64,000 bases of DNA, from positions 2,232,001 through 2,296,000 of the forward strand of contig NZ_CP033204.1 of NCBI RefSeq assembly GCF_022701295.1, written 5' to 3'. The translations under genes and the position numbers were made by a program. Source of the DNA: Sphingopyxis sp. YF1 (GTDB taxonomy: Bacteria; Pseudomonadota; Alphaproteobacteria; Sphingomonadales; Sphingomonadaceae). The notes below the pieces were generated by a model, which ran no database searches, was not told the DNA's origin, and worked only from the letters and a program-made list of their open reading frames with translations. Below are positions 32,354-41,237 of this stretch, one piece after another; the first letter of the stretch is position 1; each line of letters begins with the position of its first letter.

Positions 32354-32854
32354 TCAGCTTAGAACCCGACCAAGTCCGACAAGGATCGAATAGAGGGCGG
32401 AGAAGGCCAAAATCGTCGCGAATGCGATCAGGATTGGCCAGATAATCCTTTCCATCAACCCGTGCCGATTGGTCGGCTGGGACCTGGTGGGAAATGGCAG
32501 ACCGATGTTGAGCAGCTGCCAGACCGAACCTTGCCCCCGGTCCGCATCGTCGGTGGCGGCATCGTCGGCTAGGTCGGATGGTTGATATGTCAAAGGCTGA
32601 TAGGGGGTAACATTGTCGAAGACACCGTTACGAGCCAATATCGTTGCGGCATCCACGCGATTGGAAACGTTGAGTTTTTTTAGGGCCCGCCGCACGCGCT
32701 CGTCGACCGTGTGCGGCGACACGTCCATCAGCCGGGCGATTTCCTTGGAATTTTTGTGCTCGAAAACATGCCGCAGCGTTTCGATTTGCGCGGCCGACAG
32801 GAGGCTGATGTAATTATCGGGATCGCCTTGCACGGTTCGGGAATAGTGGTTCAC
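32354..32854 (-). CDS. LuxR-type HTH regulator with C-terminal membrane anchor
   Basis: The 166-residue product has a LuxR/GerE helix-turn-helix at about 18-75 (SAAQIETLRHVFEHKNSKEI, ARLMDVSPHTVDERVRRALK). An acidic linker follows, then a single C-terminal transmembrane helix near 137-160 (IIWPILIAFATILAFSALYS). There is no receiver or autoinducer domain. The start is a GTG at 32854. A DNA-binding domain tethered by its C-terminus implies regulation at the membrane, or release by proteolysis. It heads a four-gene operon with a possible operator just upstream. Confidence 0.82.
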   Translation of the reverse strand: MNHYSRTVQGDPDNYISLLSAAQIETLRHVFEHKNSKEIARLMDVSPHTVDERVRRALKKLNVSNRVDAATILARNGVFDNVTPYQPLTYQPSDLADDAATDDADRGQGSVWQLLNIGLPFPTRSQPTNRHGLMERIIWPILIAFATILAFSALYSILVGLGRVLS

Positions 32855-32867
32855 GAGTCGAAATCAA

Positions 32868-32888
32868 GTTTACTAACCAAGTGTAAAC
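32868..32888. promoter_or_regulatory. Dyad upstream of the membrane-anchored LuxR-type gene
   Basis: GTTTAC (32868-32873) and GTAAAC (32883-32888) form a perfect 6+9+6 inverted repeat, 14 bases upstream of the GTG start. It sits in an AT-richer patch (32855-32890). Proximity to the start suggests an operator of this operon, possibly for the LuxR-type protein itself. Confidence 0.45.
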
Positions 32889-33163
32889 GGACGCGCGCGC
32901 GGCCGCGGCGCCGCCCCTCGTGCGCCACTGGACGACGCACAACAGGCGTCGTCGCGCCCGGCCGGGCGTGATGTCTCATATCTAGTCCCCGCTCGCTGCG
33001 AAACCATCGGCGGACGCCGACCCCATTATCTTATCGCCCGAGTGAATCATGAAGGACGCATTAACGCAAGCCCGTTGTGACGCAGCGTGTCCCGGAACGG
33101 ACAATATGCGCCCAAAAAAGGTTGCGGCAGAACCGCGACTGCTCGGCCGCCGCGGCGGCGCCT
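32889..33163. other. Intergenic region between the LuxR-type gene and actP
   Basis: About 275 bases without a credible gene. The part near 32890-32980 is very GC-rich and the part near 33010-33120 mixed. A perfect 14-base palindrome, GCCGCCGCGGCGGC, lies at 33146-33159, four bases past the actP stop. A 113-codon plus-strand frame starting at 33049 overlaps actP and looks like a compositional artefact. Confidence 0.6.
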
Positions 33164-34876
33164 TCAGTGCCCCGAGGCCCCCGCCGCGCCGATCCCGGTC
33201 TCGGCGCGAACCCGCTGCGCGGCATAGCCCGCGCGGTCGACCGCCGCGCGACCGCTGTTGTCGGCGAGCGAAACCAGCCAGATCGTCAGGAAGGCGATCG
33301 GCATCGAGAAAATCGTCGGCGAACTATAGGGGAAAGGCGCGTCCGCATGGCCGAGCACCGCCTCCCAGATCGCCGGCGACAGGATGGTGAGCACCAGCGC
33401 CAGCGCGACCCCGACCAGCCCGCCCGCCACGACCCCGCGCGTCGTGCAGCCGCGCCACAGCAGCGACATGACGAGCACGGGGAAATTCCCCGACGCCGCG
33501 AGCGCGAAGGCAAGGCTGACCATGAAGGCGACATTCTGCTTCTCGAAGGCGATACCGAGCCCGATCGCGATCAGCGCCAGCACCGGCACGGTGGCGCGTG
33601 ACACCTTGAGCTCGTCGGCCGACTGCGCGGCGCCGCGCTTGATCACCGAGGCGTAGAGGTCGTGCGACACCGCCGAGGCGCCCGATAGGGTCAGCCCCGC
33701 GACCACCGCGAGGATCGTCGCAAAGGCGACCGCGCTGACGATGCCGAGGAAGAGGTCGCCGCCGATCGCCGCGGCAAGGTGGATCGCCGCCATATTGCCC
33801 CCGCCCTTCAGGCTGCCGTCGGGCATCAGATAGTCGGGATTTGCGGCGACGAAGGTGATCGCCCCGAAACCGATGATGAAGGTCAGGATATAGAAATAGC
33901 CGATCCAGCCGGTCGCCCACAGCACCGACTTGCGCGCCTCGCGGGCGTCGGGAACGGTGAAAAAACGCATCAGGATGTGCGGCAGCCCCGCGGTCCCGAA
34001 CATCAGCGCCATGCCGAAGCTGATCGCCGACAGCGGATCCTTGATGAAGCCGCCCGGGCCCATGATCGACAGCCCCTTCGCCGCCGCCTCGGCCGGCGCC
34101 GCCCCCGCCGAGGCCGCGAGGCCCGTCTTGACCTCGACCGCCCTCGCGAACAGCGCCTCGGGCGAGAAGCCGAAATTCCACAGCACCGCGAGCGCCATGA
34201 AGCTCGCGCAGCCGAGCAGCAGCACCGCCTTGATGATCTGGACCCATGTCGTCGCGATCATGCCGCCGAACAGCACATAACAGGTCATCAGCACCCCGAC
34301 GACGAGCACCGCGGTGGCATAGGGCAGCCCGAAGAGCAGCTTGATGAGCTGCCCCGCGCCGACCATCTGCGCGATGAGGTAGAAGAGCACCACCGCAAGC
34401 GTGCTGAACGCCGCGAACATGCGCACCGGCGGCTGCGCGAAGCGAAAGCTCGCGACGTCGGCGAAGGTGTAGCGGCCGAGGTTGCGCAGCCGTTCGGCGA
34501 GCAGGAAGAGCAGGATCGGCCAGCCGACGAGGAAGCCGGTCGAATAGATCAGCCCGTCATAGCCGTCGGAAAAAATCTGCGCCGAAATACCGAGGAAGGA
34601 AGCGGCCGACATATAGTCGCCCGCGATCGCCAGCCCGTTTTGGAAACCCGTGATGCCGCCGCCCGCGGTGTAGAAATCGGACGCGGTGCGCACCCGGCTC
34701 GCCGCCCAGCGCGTGATCCCCAGCGTCGCGAGCACGAAGGCCGAGAACATCAGGATCGCCGGCCAGTTCGCCGCCTGCTGCTCGGTCTGGCCGGTCAGCG
34801 CATCGGCGGCGGCGATCGCGGGCCAGCCGAGCGCGACGAGGATCAGCGCGGTCCGCGTGATGCGAAAGCCGCTCAT
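33164..34876 (-). CDS. actP: Cation/acetate symporter ActP
   Basis: This sodium:solute symporter family protein imports acetate and other short carboxylates. The 570-residue product has a signal-like N-terminal segment and about 13 membrane helices. It carries the ActP-typical [22 protein letters not shown] motif near 65-85 and the [13 protein letters not shown] and [11 protein letters not shown] segments. It starts at the ATG at 34876, overlapping the end of the DUF485 gene by 4 bases, the classic yjcH-actP arrangement. Confidence 0.92.
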   Translation of the reverse strand: MSGFRITRTALILVALGWPAIAAADALTGQTEQQAANWPAILMFSAFVLATLGITRWAASRVRTASDFYTAGGGITGFQNGLAIAGDYMSAASFLGISAQIFSDGYDGLIYSTGFLVGWPILLFLLAERLRNLGRYTFADVASFRFAQPPVRMFAAFSTLAVVLFYLIAQMVGAGQLIKLLFGLPYATAVLVVGVLMTCYVLFGGMIATTWVQIIKAVLLLGCASFMALAVLWNFGFSPEALFARAVEVKTGLAASAGAAPAEAAAKGLSIMGPGGFIKDPLSAISFGMALMFGTAGLPHILMRFFTVPDAREARKSVLWATGWIGYFYILTFIIGFGAITFVAANPDYLMPDGSLKGGGNMAAIHLAAAIGGDLFLGIVSAVAFATILAVVAGLTLSGASAVSHDLYASVIKRGAAQSADELKVSRATVPVLALIAIGLGIAFEKQNVAFMVSLAFALAASGNFPVLVMSLLWRGCTTRGVVAGGLVGVALALVLTILSPAIWEAVLGHADAPFPYSSPTIFSMPIAFLTIWLVSLADNSGRAAVDRAGYAAQRVRAETGIGAAGASGH

Positions 34877-35211
34877 GCGCCATGATCCTTGCGCAGCGCG
34901 TCGAGGTCGCGGTCGAACACCGCATTGGCGCGGCGGACATAAAGCGCCGTCAGCACGATACCGGCGGCGATGACGCCGATCCCCAGCGGGATGCCGATCG
35001 AGGTCACTCCCGCTCCGATCGGGCGCGCGAGCCACTGCGGTTCGAAGGCGATGAGCAGGATATAGCCGAAATAGATGACGAGCATCAGCGCGGTGAGCGT
35101 CCAGGCGAAGCGCGACCGCGTCGCGACGAGCCGCCGGTAGCGTTCGTCGGCCTCGATCGCCTGCGTCCGGCCCGCCGTCCCGTCGTCCGTCCCGTGCTGC
35201 TGTTCCACCAT
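34873..35211 (-). CDS. yjcH: DUF485 membrane protein, YjcH-like
   Basis: The 112-residue product has two transmembrane helices (about 37-57 and 70-92) and the DUF485 pattern: [20 protein letters not shown], the short inter-helix segment, then [15 protein letters not shown]. This family is almost always encoded directly before actP and is assumed to assist it; the mechanism is not known. The gap to the divergent dehydrogenase gene (35212-35425) should hold promoters for both directions. Confidence 0.88.
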   Translation of the reverse strand: MVEQQHGTDDGTAGRTQAIEADERYRRLVATRSRFAWTLTALMLVIYFGYILLIAFEPQWLARPIGAGVTSIGIPLGIGVIAAGIVLTALYVRRANAVFDRDLDALRKDHGA

Positions 35212-35425
35212 GCCTCTCCCTGTTTTGAAGCCCTTATGCGGTGGCGGCCGGGCAAACCCAAGCGCTTATTCGGGCACCGCGGGCTGCGCCTCCGCCGCTT
35301 GGGGGCCGACGCTTGTCGAAGCGCGCTTTTTCTTCCAACGTCGGAAAAACAAGGGACGGCGGACGCGGCGGGCGCGGATTCACGCGCGCGTTTCCGGGCA
35401 ATCGCGCGGCGTCCGGTCGAGGAGA

Positions 35426-36598
35426 ATGAGATTGAGCATTGCCAGCATCGCCCTGCCCCGCATCCTGCGCATCGGCGGCGGCGCGTCGAGGCAATTGGCC
35501 GACGTGCTGACCTCGCTCGGCCTGTCGCGGCCGCTCATCGTCACCGATCCCTATCTCGCCGGCAGCGGCCGCGTCGCCGAGATGGAGGAAGGACTGGCAA
35601 AGGCGGGTATCGCCGCCCGAATCTTCGCCGACACCGTCCCCGACCCGACGGTCGCCTCGATCGATGCGGGGCTCGCGTTCCTCCGCGACGGCGATCATGA
35701 CTGCGTCATCGGCTTCGGCGGCGGCAGCCCGCTCGACAGCGCCAAGGCGATCGCGCTGCTCGCCCGTCACGGCGGCGCGATGGCCGATTACAAGGCGCCG
35801 CATGTGCAGGACGAACCCGGCCTGCCGATCATTGCCATCCCGACCACCGCGGGCACCGGGTCGGAAGCGACGCGCTTCACGATCATCACCGACGAGGCGA
35901 CCGACGAAAAGATGCTCTGCCCCGGCCTCGCCTATCTGCCCGTCGCGGCGCTTGTCGACTATGAACTGACCTTCACCAAGCCGAGGCGCCTCACCGCCGA
36001 CACCGGCATCGACTCGCTCGTCCACGCCATCGAGGCCTATGTGTCGAAACGCGCCAATCCGTTCAGCGACGGCATGGCCTTGCTTGCGATGCGCGCGCTC
36101 GCCCCCAATCTTCGCCGCGTGTGCGCCGATCCGATGGACGCCCCGGCGCGCGAAGCGATGATGCTCGGCGCGACGCAGGCGGGAATCGCCTTCTCGAACA
36201 GCTCGGTCGCGCTCGTCCACGGGATGAGCCGCCCGATCGGGGCGCATTTCCATGTCCCGCACGGGCTGTCGAACGCGATGCTGCTACCCGCCGTCACCGC
36301 TTGGTCGGCGCCCGCGGCGCTGCACCGTTACGGCGACTGCGCACGCGCCATGGGCATCGCCGACGCGTCCGAGGGCGACCAGTCGGCGGTCGCGCGCCTG
36401 CTCGACGAACTCGCCGCGCTCAACCGCGACCTCGACGTCCCGGGCCCCGCCGCGTGGGGCATCGACGCGGCGCGCTGGGAGGCGCTCGTCCCGACGATGT
36501 GTGCGCAGGCGGCGGCGTCGGGATCGCCCGCAAACAATCCGCGCGTCCCCGACGCCGACGAAATGGCGATGCTCTATGCGCAAGTCTGGGCGGGGTAA
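35426..36598 (+). CDS. Iron-containing alcohol dehydrogenase
   Basis: The 390-residue product belongs to the group III (Fe-dependent) alcohol dehydrogenases. The nucleotide-binding motif is CVIGFGGGSPLDSAKAIALL (about 93-112), then PTTAGTGSEAT. The metal-binding region carries GIDSLVHAIEAYVS and HGMSRPIGAHFHVPHG with the conserved histidines. The ATG at 35426 is very close to GAGGAG; a TTG two codons on (35432) has better spacing and may be used. The substrate cannot be told from sequence alone. Confidence 0.9.
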   Translation: MRLSIASIALPRILRIGGGASRQLADVLTSLGLSRPLIVTDPYLAGSGRVAEMEEGLAKAGIAARIFADTVPDPTVASIDAGLAFLRDGDHDCVIGFGGGSPLDSAKAIALLARHGGAMADYKAPHVQDEPGLPIIAIPTTAGTGSEATRFTIITDEATDEKMLCPGLAYLPVAALVDYELTFTKPRRLTADTGIDSLVHAIEAYVSKRANPFSDGMALLAMRALAPNLRRVCADPMDAPAREAMMLGATQAGIAFSNSSVALVHGMSRPIGAHFHVPHGLSNAMLLPAVTAWSAPAALHRYGDCARAMGIADASEGDQSAVARLLDELAALNRDLDVPGPAAWGIDAARWEALVPTMCAQAAASGSPANNPRVPDADEMAMLYAQVWAG

Positions 36599-36691
36599 GC
36601 CGACCTGCCCGGCTTCCCTCGCGACATAGAAGTCTGAAAAAGTTCATTTTCGTTCATCGCGCCGCAATCCCGGACCTGCTTAAGCCCGCGC

Positions 36692-36734
36692 GCCCCGCTT
36701 CCCTCTCTCCTACGTCTCACCGAGGAGGCGGGGC
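36692..36734 (+). promoter_or_regulatory. Structured stretch upstream of fdhD-mobA
   Basis: GCCCCGC (36692-36698) pairs with GCGGGGC (36728-36734), enclosing CTCCT/AGGAG (36707-36711 and 36723-36727). Further downstream lies a tight dyad, AGCCGT-C-ACGGCT (36763-36775). Both lie in the 266-base gap before fdhD. A molybdenum-cofactor-responsive or other leader RNA would fit the genes that follow, but I cannot match a known riboswitch consensus. Confidence 0.35.
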
Positions 36735-36864
36735 ACCTTCCCGATCGCGCCGTACCCGAACCAGCCGTCACGGCTGCCCGAACCCGGCTTCGGCATCGGT
36801 GGACGGCCGCCCCGCTTCGGGTCGAGACGCTTGCACCTGCCGCCCGGACGCCTATGGCTGGCCC

Positions 36865-37671
36865 ATGGCCGCTTCGTCGACCCAGTCCCTGCCCGTCCGC
36901 CGGCTCGGCTTCGGTAGCGTCGCCGACGCCGACCTTTTCCGCGAGATCGCGGTCGAAACGCCGGTCTCGGTCGAAATATGCGGCATCGGCTATGCCGTGA
37001 TGATGGCGACCCCCGCGGACCTTCGGGACTATGCGACCGGTTTCGTGCTCGCCGAGGGGCTGGCGGACAGCGCCGCCGATATCCGCAGCATCGATGTCCA
37101 TCCGGTCGAAGGCGGCGTCGCGCTGCGCATCTGGCTGCCCCCCGAACGCACCGACAAGGCGCTCGACCGCGCCCGCCGGCGCGTGAGCGAGAGCAGCTGC
37201 GGCCTGTGCGGGATCGAGAATATCGAGGAGGTGCTGCGCCCCCTGCCCCCCGTCGCGGCGCGGATCGCAACGACGCGCGCCGCGATCGCCGCGGCGCTAG
37301 CGGCGCTGGCGGATCACCAGCCGCTCGGCCGCGCGACGGGCGCCGCGCACGCCGCCGCCTTCTGCGCGCCCGACGGCACGATCCGGTTCGTCCGCGAGGA
37401 TGTCGGGCGCCACAATGCGCTCGACAAGCTGATCGGCGCGCTGGCGCGGGCCGGGGTCGATCCGGGCACCGGTTTCATCCTGCTGTCGGCGCGGTGTAGC
37501 TACGAACTGGTCGAAAAGACGGTGCGTGCGGGCTGCCCGATGCTCGTCACCATCTCGGCCCCGACCAGCCTCGCCGCCGAGCGCGCGGCCGCCGCAGGGC
37601 TGACGCTCGTCGCGCTGGCGCGCGCCGATTCGGCGCTGATCGTCAGCGACCCGCACGGAATGATCGCGTGA
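36865..37671 (+). CDS. fdhD: Formate dehydrogenase accessory sulfurtransferase FdhD
   Basis: FdhD passes sulfur from a cysteine desulfurase to the molybdenum cofactor of formate-dehydrogenase-type enzymes. The 268-residue product has the required cysteine loop SSCGLCG (Cys112 and Cys115), the REDVGRHNALDKLIG motif, and SARCSYELVEKTVRAG. The ATG at 36865 gives the usual length. It overlaps mobA by 4 bases. A molybdopterin oxidoreductase gene close by (38843-41116) is the likely client. Confidence 0.94.
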   Translation: MAASSTQSLPVRRLGFGSVADADLFREIAVETPVSVEICGIGYAVMMATPADLRDYATGFVLAEGLADSAADIRSIDVHPVEGGVALRIWLPPERTDKALDRARRRVSESSCGLCGIENIEEVLRPLPPVAARIATTRAAIAAALAALADHQPLGRATGAAHAAAFCAPDGTIRFVREDVGRHNALDKLIGALARAGVDPGTGFILLSARCSYELVEKTVRAGCPMLVTISAPTSLAAERAAAAGLTLVALARADSALIVSDPHGMIA

Positions 37672-38192
37672 AGACGCTCGGCGCGGTGCTCGCGGGCGGG
37701 CGTTCGATGCGCTTCGGGTCGGACAAGGCGGCGGCGATGCTCGCCGGCCACAGCCTGCTCGACCATGCGATCGCCGCGCTGCACCCGCATGTCGACGCGG
37801 CGATCGTGGTCGGCCGCGTCGTCGCCGGCCTGCCGCCGGTCGCCGACTGGCCCGCGCCCGATCGGGGGCCGCTCGGCGGCATCGCGGGCGCGCTGCGCCA
37901 TGCCCGCGCGAACGGTTTCGAACAATTGCTCAGCATATCGGTCGACTGCGTGCGCCTGCCGCCCGACCTGCGCGCGCAGCTTGCCCCCGCCCCGGCCTTT
38001 CTCGAAAGCCAGCCGGTCATCGGTCTGTGGCCCGTGTCCGCCTGCGACGAACTCGAAACCCTGCTCGGCGAGGATCGCGACCGGTCGATGAAGGCGTTCG
38101 CGCGCCGTATCGGCGCGCGCGCCGTCGCCGCCGCTTTCGTCCCGCCCAACATCAACAGTCCGGGCGACCTCGACCGGCTGGCGGACCTATAG
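37668..38192 (+). CDS. mobA: Molybdenum cofactor guanylyltransferase MobA
   Basis: MobA attaches GMP to molybdopterin to form the guanine dinucleotide cofactor. The 174-residue product has the nucleotidyltransferase motif LAGGRSMRFGSDKA (8-21) and DRGPLGGIAGALRHA. A conserved SVDCVRLPPDL replaces the usual D-P-F-L segment. The GTG start overlaps fdhD. Its TAG stop is convergent with, and overlaps, the stop of the DUF1345 gene. Confidence 0.9.
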   Translation: MKTLGAVLAGGRSMRFGSDKAAAMLAGHSLLDHAIAALHPHVDAAIVVGRVVAGLPPVADWPAPDRGPLGGIAGALRHARANGFEQLLSISVDCVRLPPDLRAQLAPAPAFLESQPVIGLWPVSACDELETLLGEDRDRSMKAFARRIGARAVAAAFVPPNINSPGDLDRLADL

Positions 38193-38837
38193 CCCGCCGA
38201 GCGCGTTCACCGTGAACGCCAGGATTCCCATGTTGAACAGGAAGGCCGCCATGCAATGGCCCAGCACGACGCGCCGCATATGCGCGCCGGTGATGCTGAC
38301 ATCCGAGGTCTGAAAGGTCATGCCCAGCGTGAAGGCGAAATAGAGGAAATCCCAATAATCGGGCTCGGCCGTCCCCGGCATCTCGAGCCCGCCCCGGTCG
38401 CGCCCCTTCGCACGCAGGTAGAACAGATGCGCATAGTGGAGCGTGAACACCATGTTCGCGAACAGCCACGCGAGCACCAGCGTCACGATGATCAGGACGA
38501 CATCGCCGCGCCCGATGCTGCCCGGGTCGGCGATCAGCGCGCCGACGGCGAACAGGACGACCAGCGACAGCAAGACCGAAACCGCAAGCAGCCCCGCGCG
38601 GTTCGCGTCATTCTCCTCGGACCGCCGGCGCATCGCGTCGGCGTCGCCCGACAGCAGCGGCACGACCGAGACGAGGAAGACGAACGCCGCTGCATCGAAG
38701 CCGATCAGCAGCGCGGTCCGCGCGTCGTACCCCAGCGCATGCGCACCGCCCGACGCGACGATCTGGACCGCGGCGAAGAGCAGGAAACGAAGCGGCGCGA
38801 TATGGCGCCCCGGCGCGAAGCCCCGCCCGCCCGCCAC
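38187..38837 (-). CDS. DUF1345 membrane protein
   Basis: The 216-residue product has about five membrane helices and the DUF1345 signature near the C-terminus (PDYWDFLYFAFTLGMTFQTS, then VLGHCMAAFLFNMGILAF). The probable start is the GTG at 38837 with GGGAG upstream; other starts are possible because the frame is open further upstream. It follows the oxidoreductase gene by 5 bases and is probably cotranscribed. No function is established for the family. Confidence 0.82.
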   Translation of the reverse strand: MAGGRGFAPGRHIAPLRFLLFAAVQIVASGGAHALGYDARTALLIGFDAAAFVFLVSVVPLLSGDADAMRRRSEENDANRAGLLAVSVLLSLVVLFAVGALIADPGSIGRGDVVLIIVTLVLAWLFANMVFTLHYAHLFYLRAKGRDRGGLEMPGTAEPDYWDFLYFAFTLGMTFQTSDVSITGAHMRRVVLGHCMAAFLFNMGILAFTVNALGGL

Positions 38838-38842
38838 GCGGA

Positions 38843-41116
38843 TCAGGCTCCCGCGGCGACGATCCGCACCGGGATCGATTTTGCCGCCGGACAGCCGCTG
38901 ACCTTGTCGTAATAAGCGAGCGGCAACAGCGGGTTGAGTTCGGGATAATAGCCCGCCACCGCGCCGCGCGACATCGGATAGTCGAGCAGGGTAAGCCCCT
39001 CGACGCGGCGCACGACGCCATCGGGGCTGATCGTCTCGAGCGTCACTTGCGCTCCCGCCTCGAAGCCGCGCGCGGCGCGGTCCCCGGCGTTGACGAAGAG
39101 CACCATCCGGTCGCCGTACACGCCGCGGTAGCGGTCGTTGTAGCTGTAGACGGTGGTGTTGAACTGGTCGTGCGAACGCACCGTCGCGAGCCGCAGCATC
39201 GCGGGGTCGGCGACGGGCGCGTTGGCGTGGAGCCCCGGCAGGATCAGGAAATTCGCCTTGCCGTTCGGGGTCGCCCACACGCGGCGGCGCGGCGGGATGT
39301 CGAGGTGGAAACCCGCCGGGTCCTTGATCCGCTCCGAAAAGCGCCCGTAGATCGCCGGATAGACCGCGGCGATCGCGTCGCGGATCGCGTCGTAATCGTC
39401 GATGTAGCGCGCCCAGCCGGTCTTGCTGCCGGGCAGCGTCGCCATCGCCATGCGGCACACGATCTCGGTCTCGGGCAGCAGATGCTCGCTCGCCGGATCG
39501 AGCACCCCGCGCGACGCGGTGACGTTCGACATCGAATCCTCGATCGTGACGAACTGCTCGCCCTTCGCGGTTTCGATCCGCTCCGACCGCGCGATCACCG
39601 GCAGGATCAGCGCTTCCTCGCCGTGCACCAGATGCCCGCGGTTGAGCTTGGTCGCGATGCCGACGGTCAGCTTGAGTTTGCGCATCGCAGCATAGGCGCG
39701 CTCGGTATCAGGCACCGCGCGCACGAAATTGCCGCCCAGCCCGATAAAGACCTTCGCGGTCCCCGCCTGCATCGCCGCGACCGATTCGACCGTGTGGTGC
39801 CCGTGCGCGCGCGGCGGCTCGAACCCGAAGACCTCGCGCACCTTGTCGAGATAGGCGTCGGACGGCTTCTCGTCGATGCCGACCGTCCGGTCGCCCTGCA
39901 CGTTCGAATGGCCGCGGATCGGCGAGATGCCCGCGCCGGGCTTGCCAAAATTGCCTTTGAGCAGCAGCAGGTTGGCGATCTGCTGGACGAGCCGCGAACC
40001 CTCCTGATGCTGGGTGATCCCCATGCCGTAACAGATGATCGTCGCGTTCGAGCGGATATAGATTTCGGCGCAGCGCCGGATCTGTTCCTCGTCGATGCCC
40101 GACACCGCGACGATCTCGGCCCAGTCGGCCGCGTCGACATCCGCGCGCAGCGCCTCGTACCCCGCCGTATGCGCGGCGATGAAATCGCGGTCGAGCACCG
40201 CCTCGCCCGCCGCATCGCGCTCGAACAGCACCTTCATCATGCCCTTGAGCAGCGCAAGGTCGCCGCCGATCGCGATATGGACGAATTCGCTGCTGATCTC
40301 GGTCGCGCCAAAGGTCGCCATCTGGACGATGTCCTGCGGCTCGGTGAATTTGATCAGCGCGCGTTCGGGCATCGGGTTGACCGCGACGATCGGCACCCCG
40401 CGTTTGCGCGCCTCGACGAGCGGGGTCATCATCCGCGGCGCATTGGTCCCGGCATTGTGCCCGATCAGGAAAATCGCCTCGGCATGCTCGAAATCGTCGA
40501 GGACCACTGTCCCCTTGCCGACCCCGATCGAATGCGGCAGCCCGCGGCTCGTCGGTTCGTGGCACATGTTCGAACAGTCGGGGAAATTGTTGGTGCCGAA
40601 CTCGCGCACGAAGATCGAATAGAGGAAGGCGGTCTCGTTCGCGGTGCGCCCCGAGGTGTAGAATTCGGCCTCGTTCGGATCGTCGAGCGCGCCGAGGTGC
40701 CGGCCGATCATCGCAAAGGCGTCGTCCCAGCTCACCGGCACATAATGGTCGGTCGCGGCGTCGTAGCGCATCGGCTCGGTCAGCCGCCCCTGCATTTCGA
40801 GCCAATAGTCCGACTGCGCCATCAGGTCGGTGACGCTGTGCTGCGCAAAGAAATCGCGCGTCACCCGAAAGGCCGTCGCCTCGTGCGCGAGCGCCTTCGC
40901 GCCATTCTCGCAGAACTCGAGCTTCTTGGTGCAGGTCGCATCGGGAAAGGCGCAGCTCGGGCATTTGAACCCGCCGGGCTGGTTCATCGCGAGCAAGGCG
41001 CGCGATCCCTTGCCGACGACGCTCTGCTCCATCAGCACCTTCGCGGTCGCCGCCGCCGCGCCCCAGCCGCCCGCGGGGCTGGTGTAATTCCTGTACTTCG
41101 GCCTGTTCCCGGACAT
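38843..41116 (-). CDS. Molybdopterin oxidoreductase, FdhF/YdeP family
   Basis: The 757-residue product is a bis-MGD enzyme of the YdeP type. Near the N-terminus a four-cysteine pattern, KCPSCAFPDATCTKKLEFC, precedes ENGAKALAHEAT. Cofactor-binding segments follow: YTSGRTANETAFLYS, FPDCSNMCHEPTSRGLP, and GPGAGISPIRGHSNVQGDRT-like residues near 420. A C-terminal molydop-binding domain contains RSHDQFNTTVYSYNDRYRG. There is no twin-arginine signal, so it is cytoplasmic. The ATG at 41116 matches the family N-terminus. YdeP in E. coli is linked to acid resistance, but its reaction is not defined. Confidence 0.9.
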   Translation of the reverse strand: MSGNRPKYRNYTSPAGGWGAAAATAKVLMEQSVVGKGSRALLAMNQPGGFKCPSCAFPDATCTKKLEFCENGAKALAHEATAFRVTRDFFAQHSVTDLMAQSDYWLEMQGRLTEPMRYDAATDHYVPVSWDDAFAMIGRHLGALDDPNEAEFYTSGRTANETAFLYSIFVREFGTNNFPDCSNMCHEPTSRGLPHSIGVGKGTVVLDDFEHAEAIFLIGHNAGTNAPRMMTPLVEARKRGVPIVAVNPMPERALIKFTEPQDIVQMATFGATEISSEFVHIAIGGDLALLKGMMKVLFERDAAGEAVLDRDFIAAHTAGYEALRADVDAADWAEIVAVSGIDEEQIRRCAEIYIRSNATIICYGMGITQHQEGSRLVQQIANLLLLKGNFGKPGAGISPIRGHSNVQGDRTVGIDEKPSDAYLDKVREVFGFEPPRAHGHHTVESVAAMQAGTAKVFIGLGGNFVRAVPDTERAYAAMRKLKLTVGIATKLNRGHLVHGEEALILPVIARSERIETAKGEQFVTIEDSMSNVTASRGVLDPASEHLLPETEIVCRMAMATLPGSKTGWARYIDDYDAIRDAIAAVYPAIYGRFSERIKDPAGFHLDIPPRRRVWATPNGKANFLILPGLHANAPVADPAMLRLATVRSHDQFNTTVYSYNDRYRGVYGDRMVLFVNAGDRAARGFEAGAQVTLETISPDGVVRRVEGLTLLDYPMSRGAVAGYYPELNPLLPLAYYDKVSGCPAAKSIPVRIVAAGA

Positions 41117-41201
41117 CGGACCATCTCTGCAGCGCTTGCCTGCGCCCATCATACAGGGTGGACGGGCGATGGCCATCGCGAATGGAAAGGCCGGTTCGCG
41201 C

Positions 41202-41224
41202 GCCGCCGGCAAGGCACCGGCGGC
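41202..41224 (-). terminator. GC hairpin after the first TonB receptor gene
   Basis: GCCGCCGG (41202-41209) and CCGGCGGC (41217-41224) form a perfect 8-base stem with a 7-base loop, 14 bases past the receptor stop codon. No T-tract follows on the minus strand. It lies in the 121-base gap before the oxidoreductase gene, which must also hold that gene's promoter. Confidence 0.45.
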
Positions 41225-41237
41225 CCGATCGCGCCCG

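Noticed and set aside
33049..33390. Possible 113-codon plus-strand gene after the LuxR-type gene
   Set aside because: Two thirds of it lies antisense to actP, the product is Arg/Pro-rich with no motif, and no ribosome site is present.
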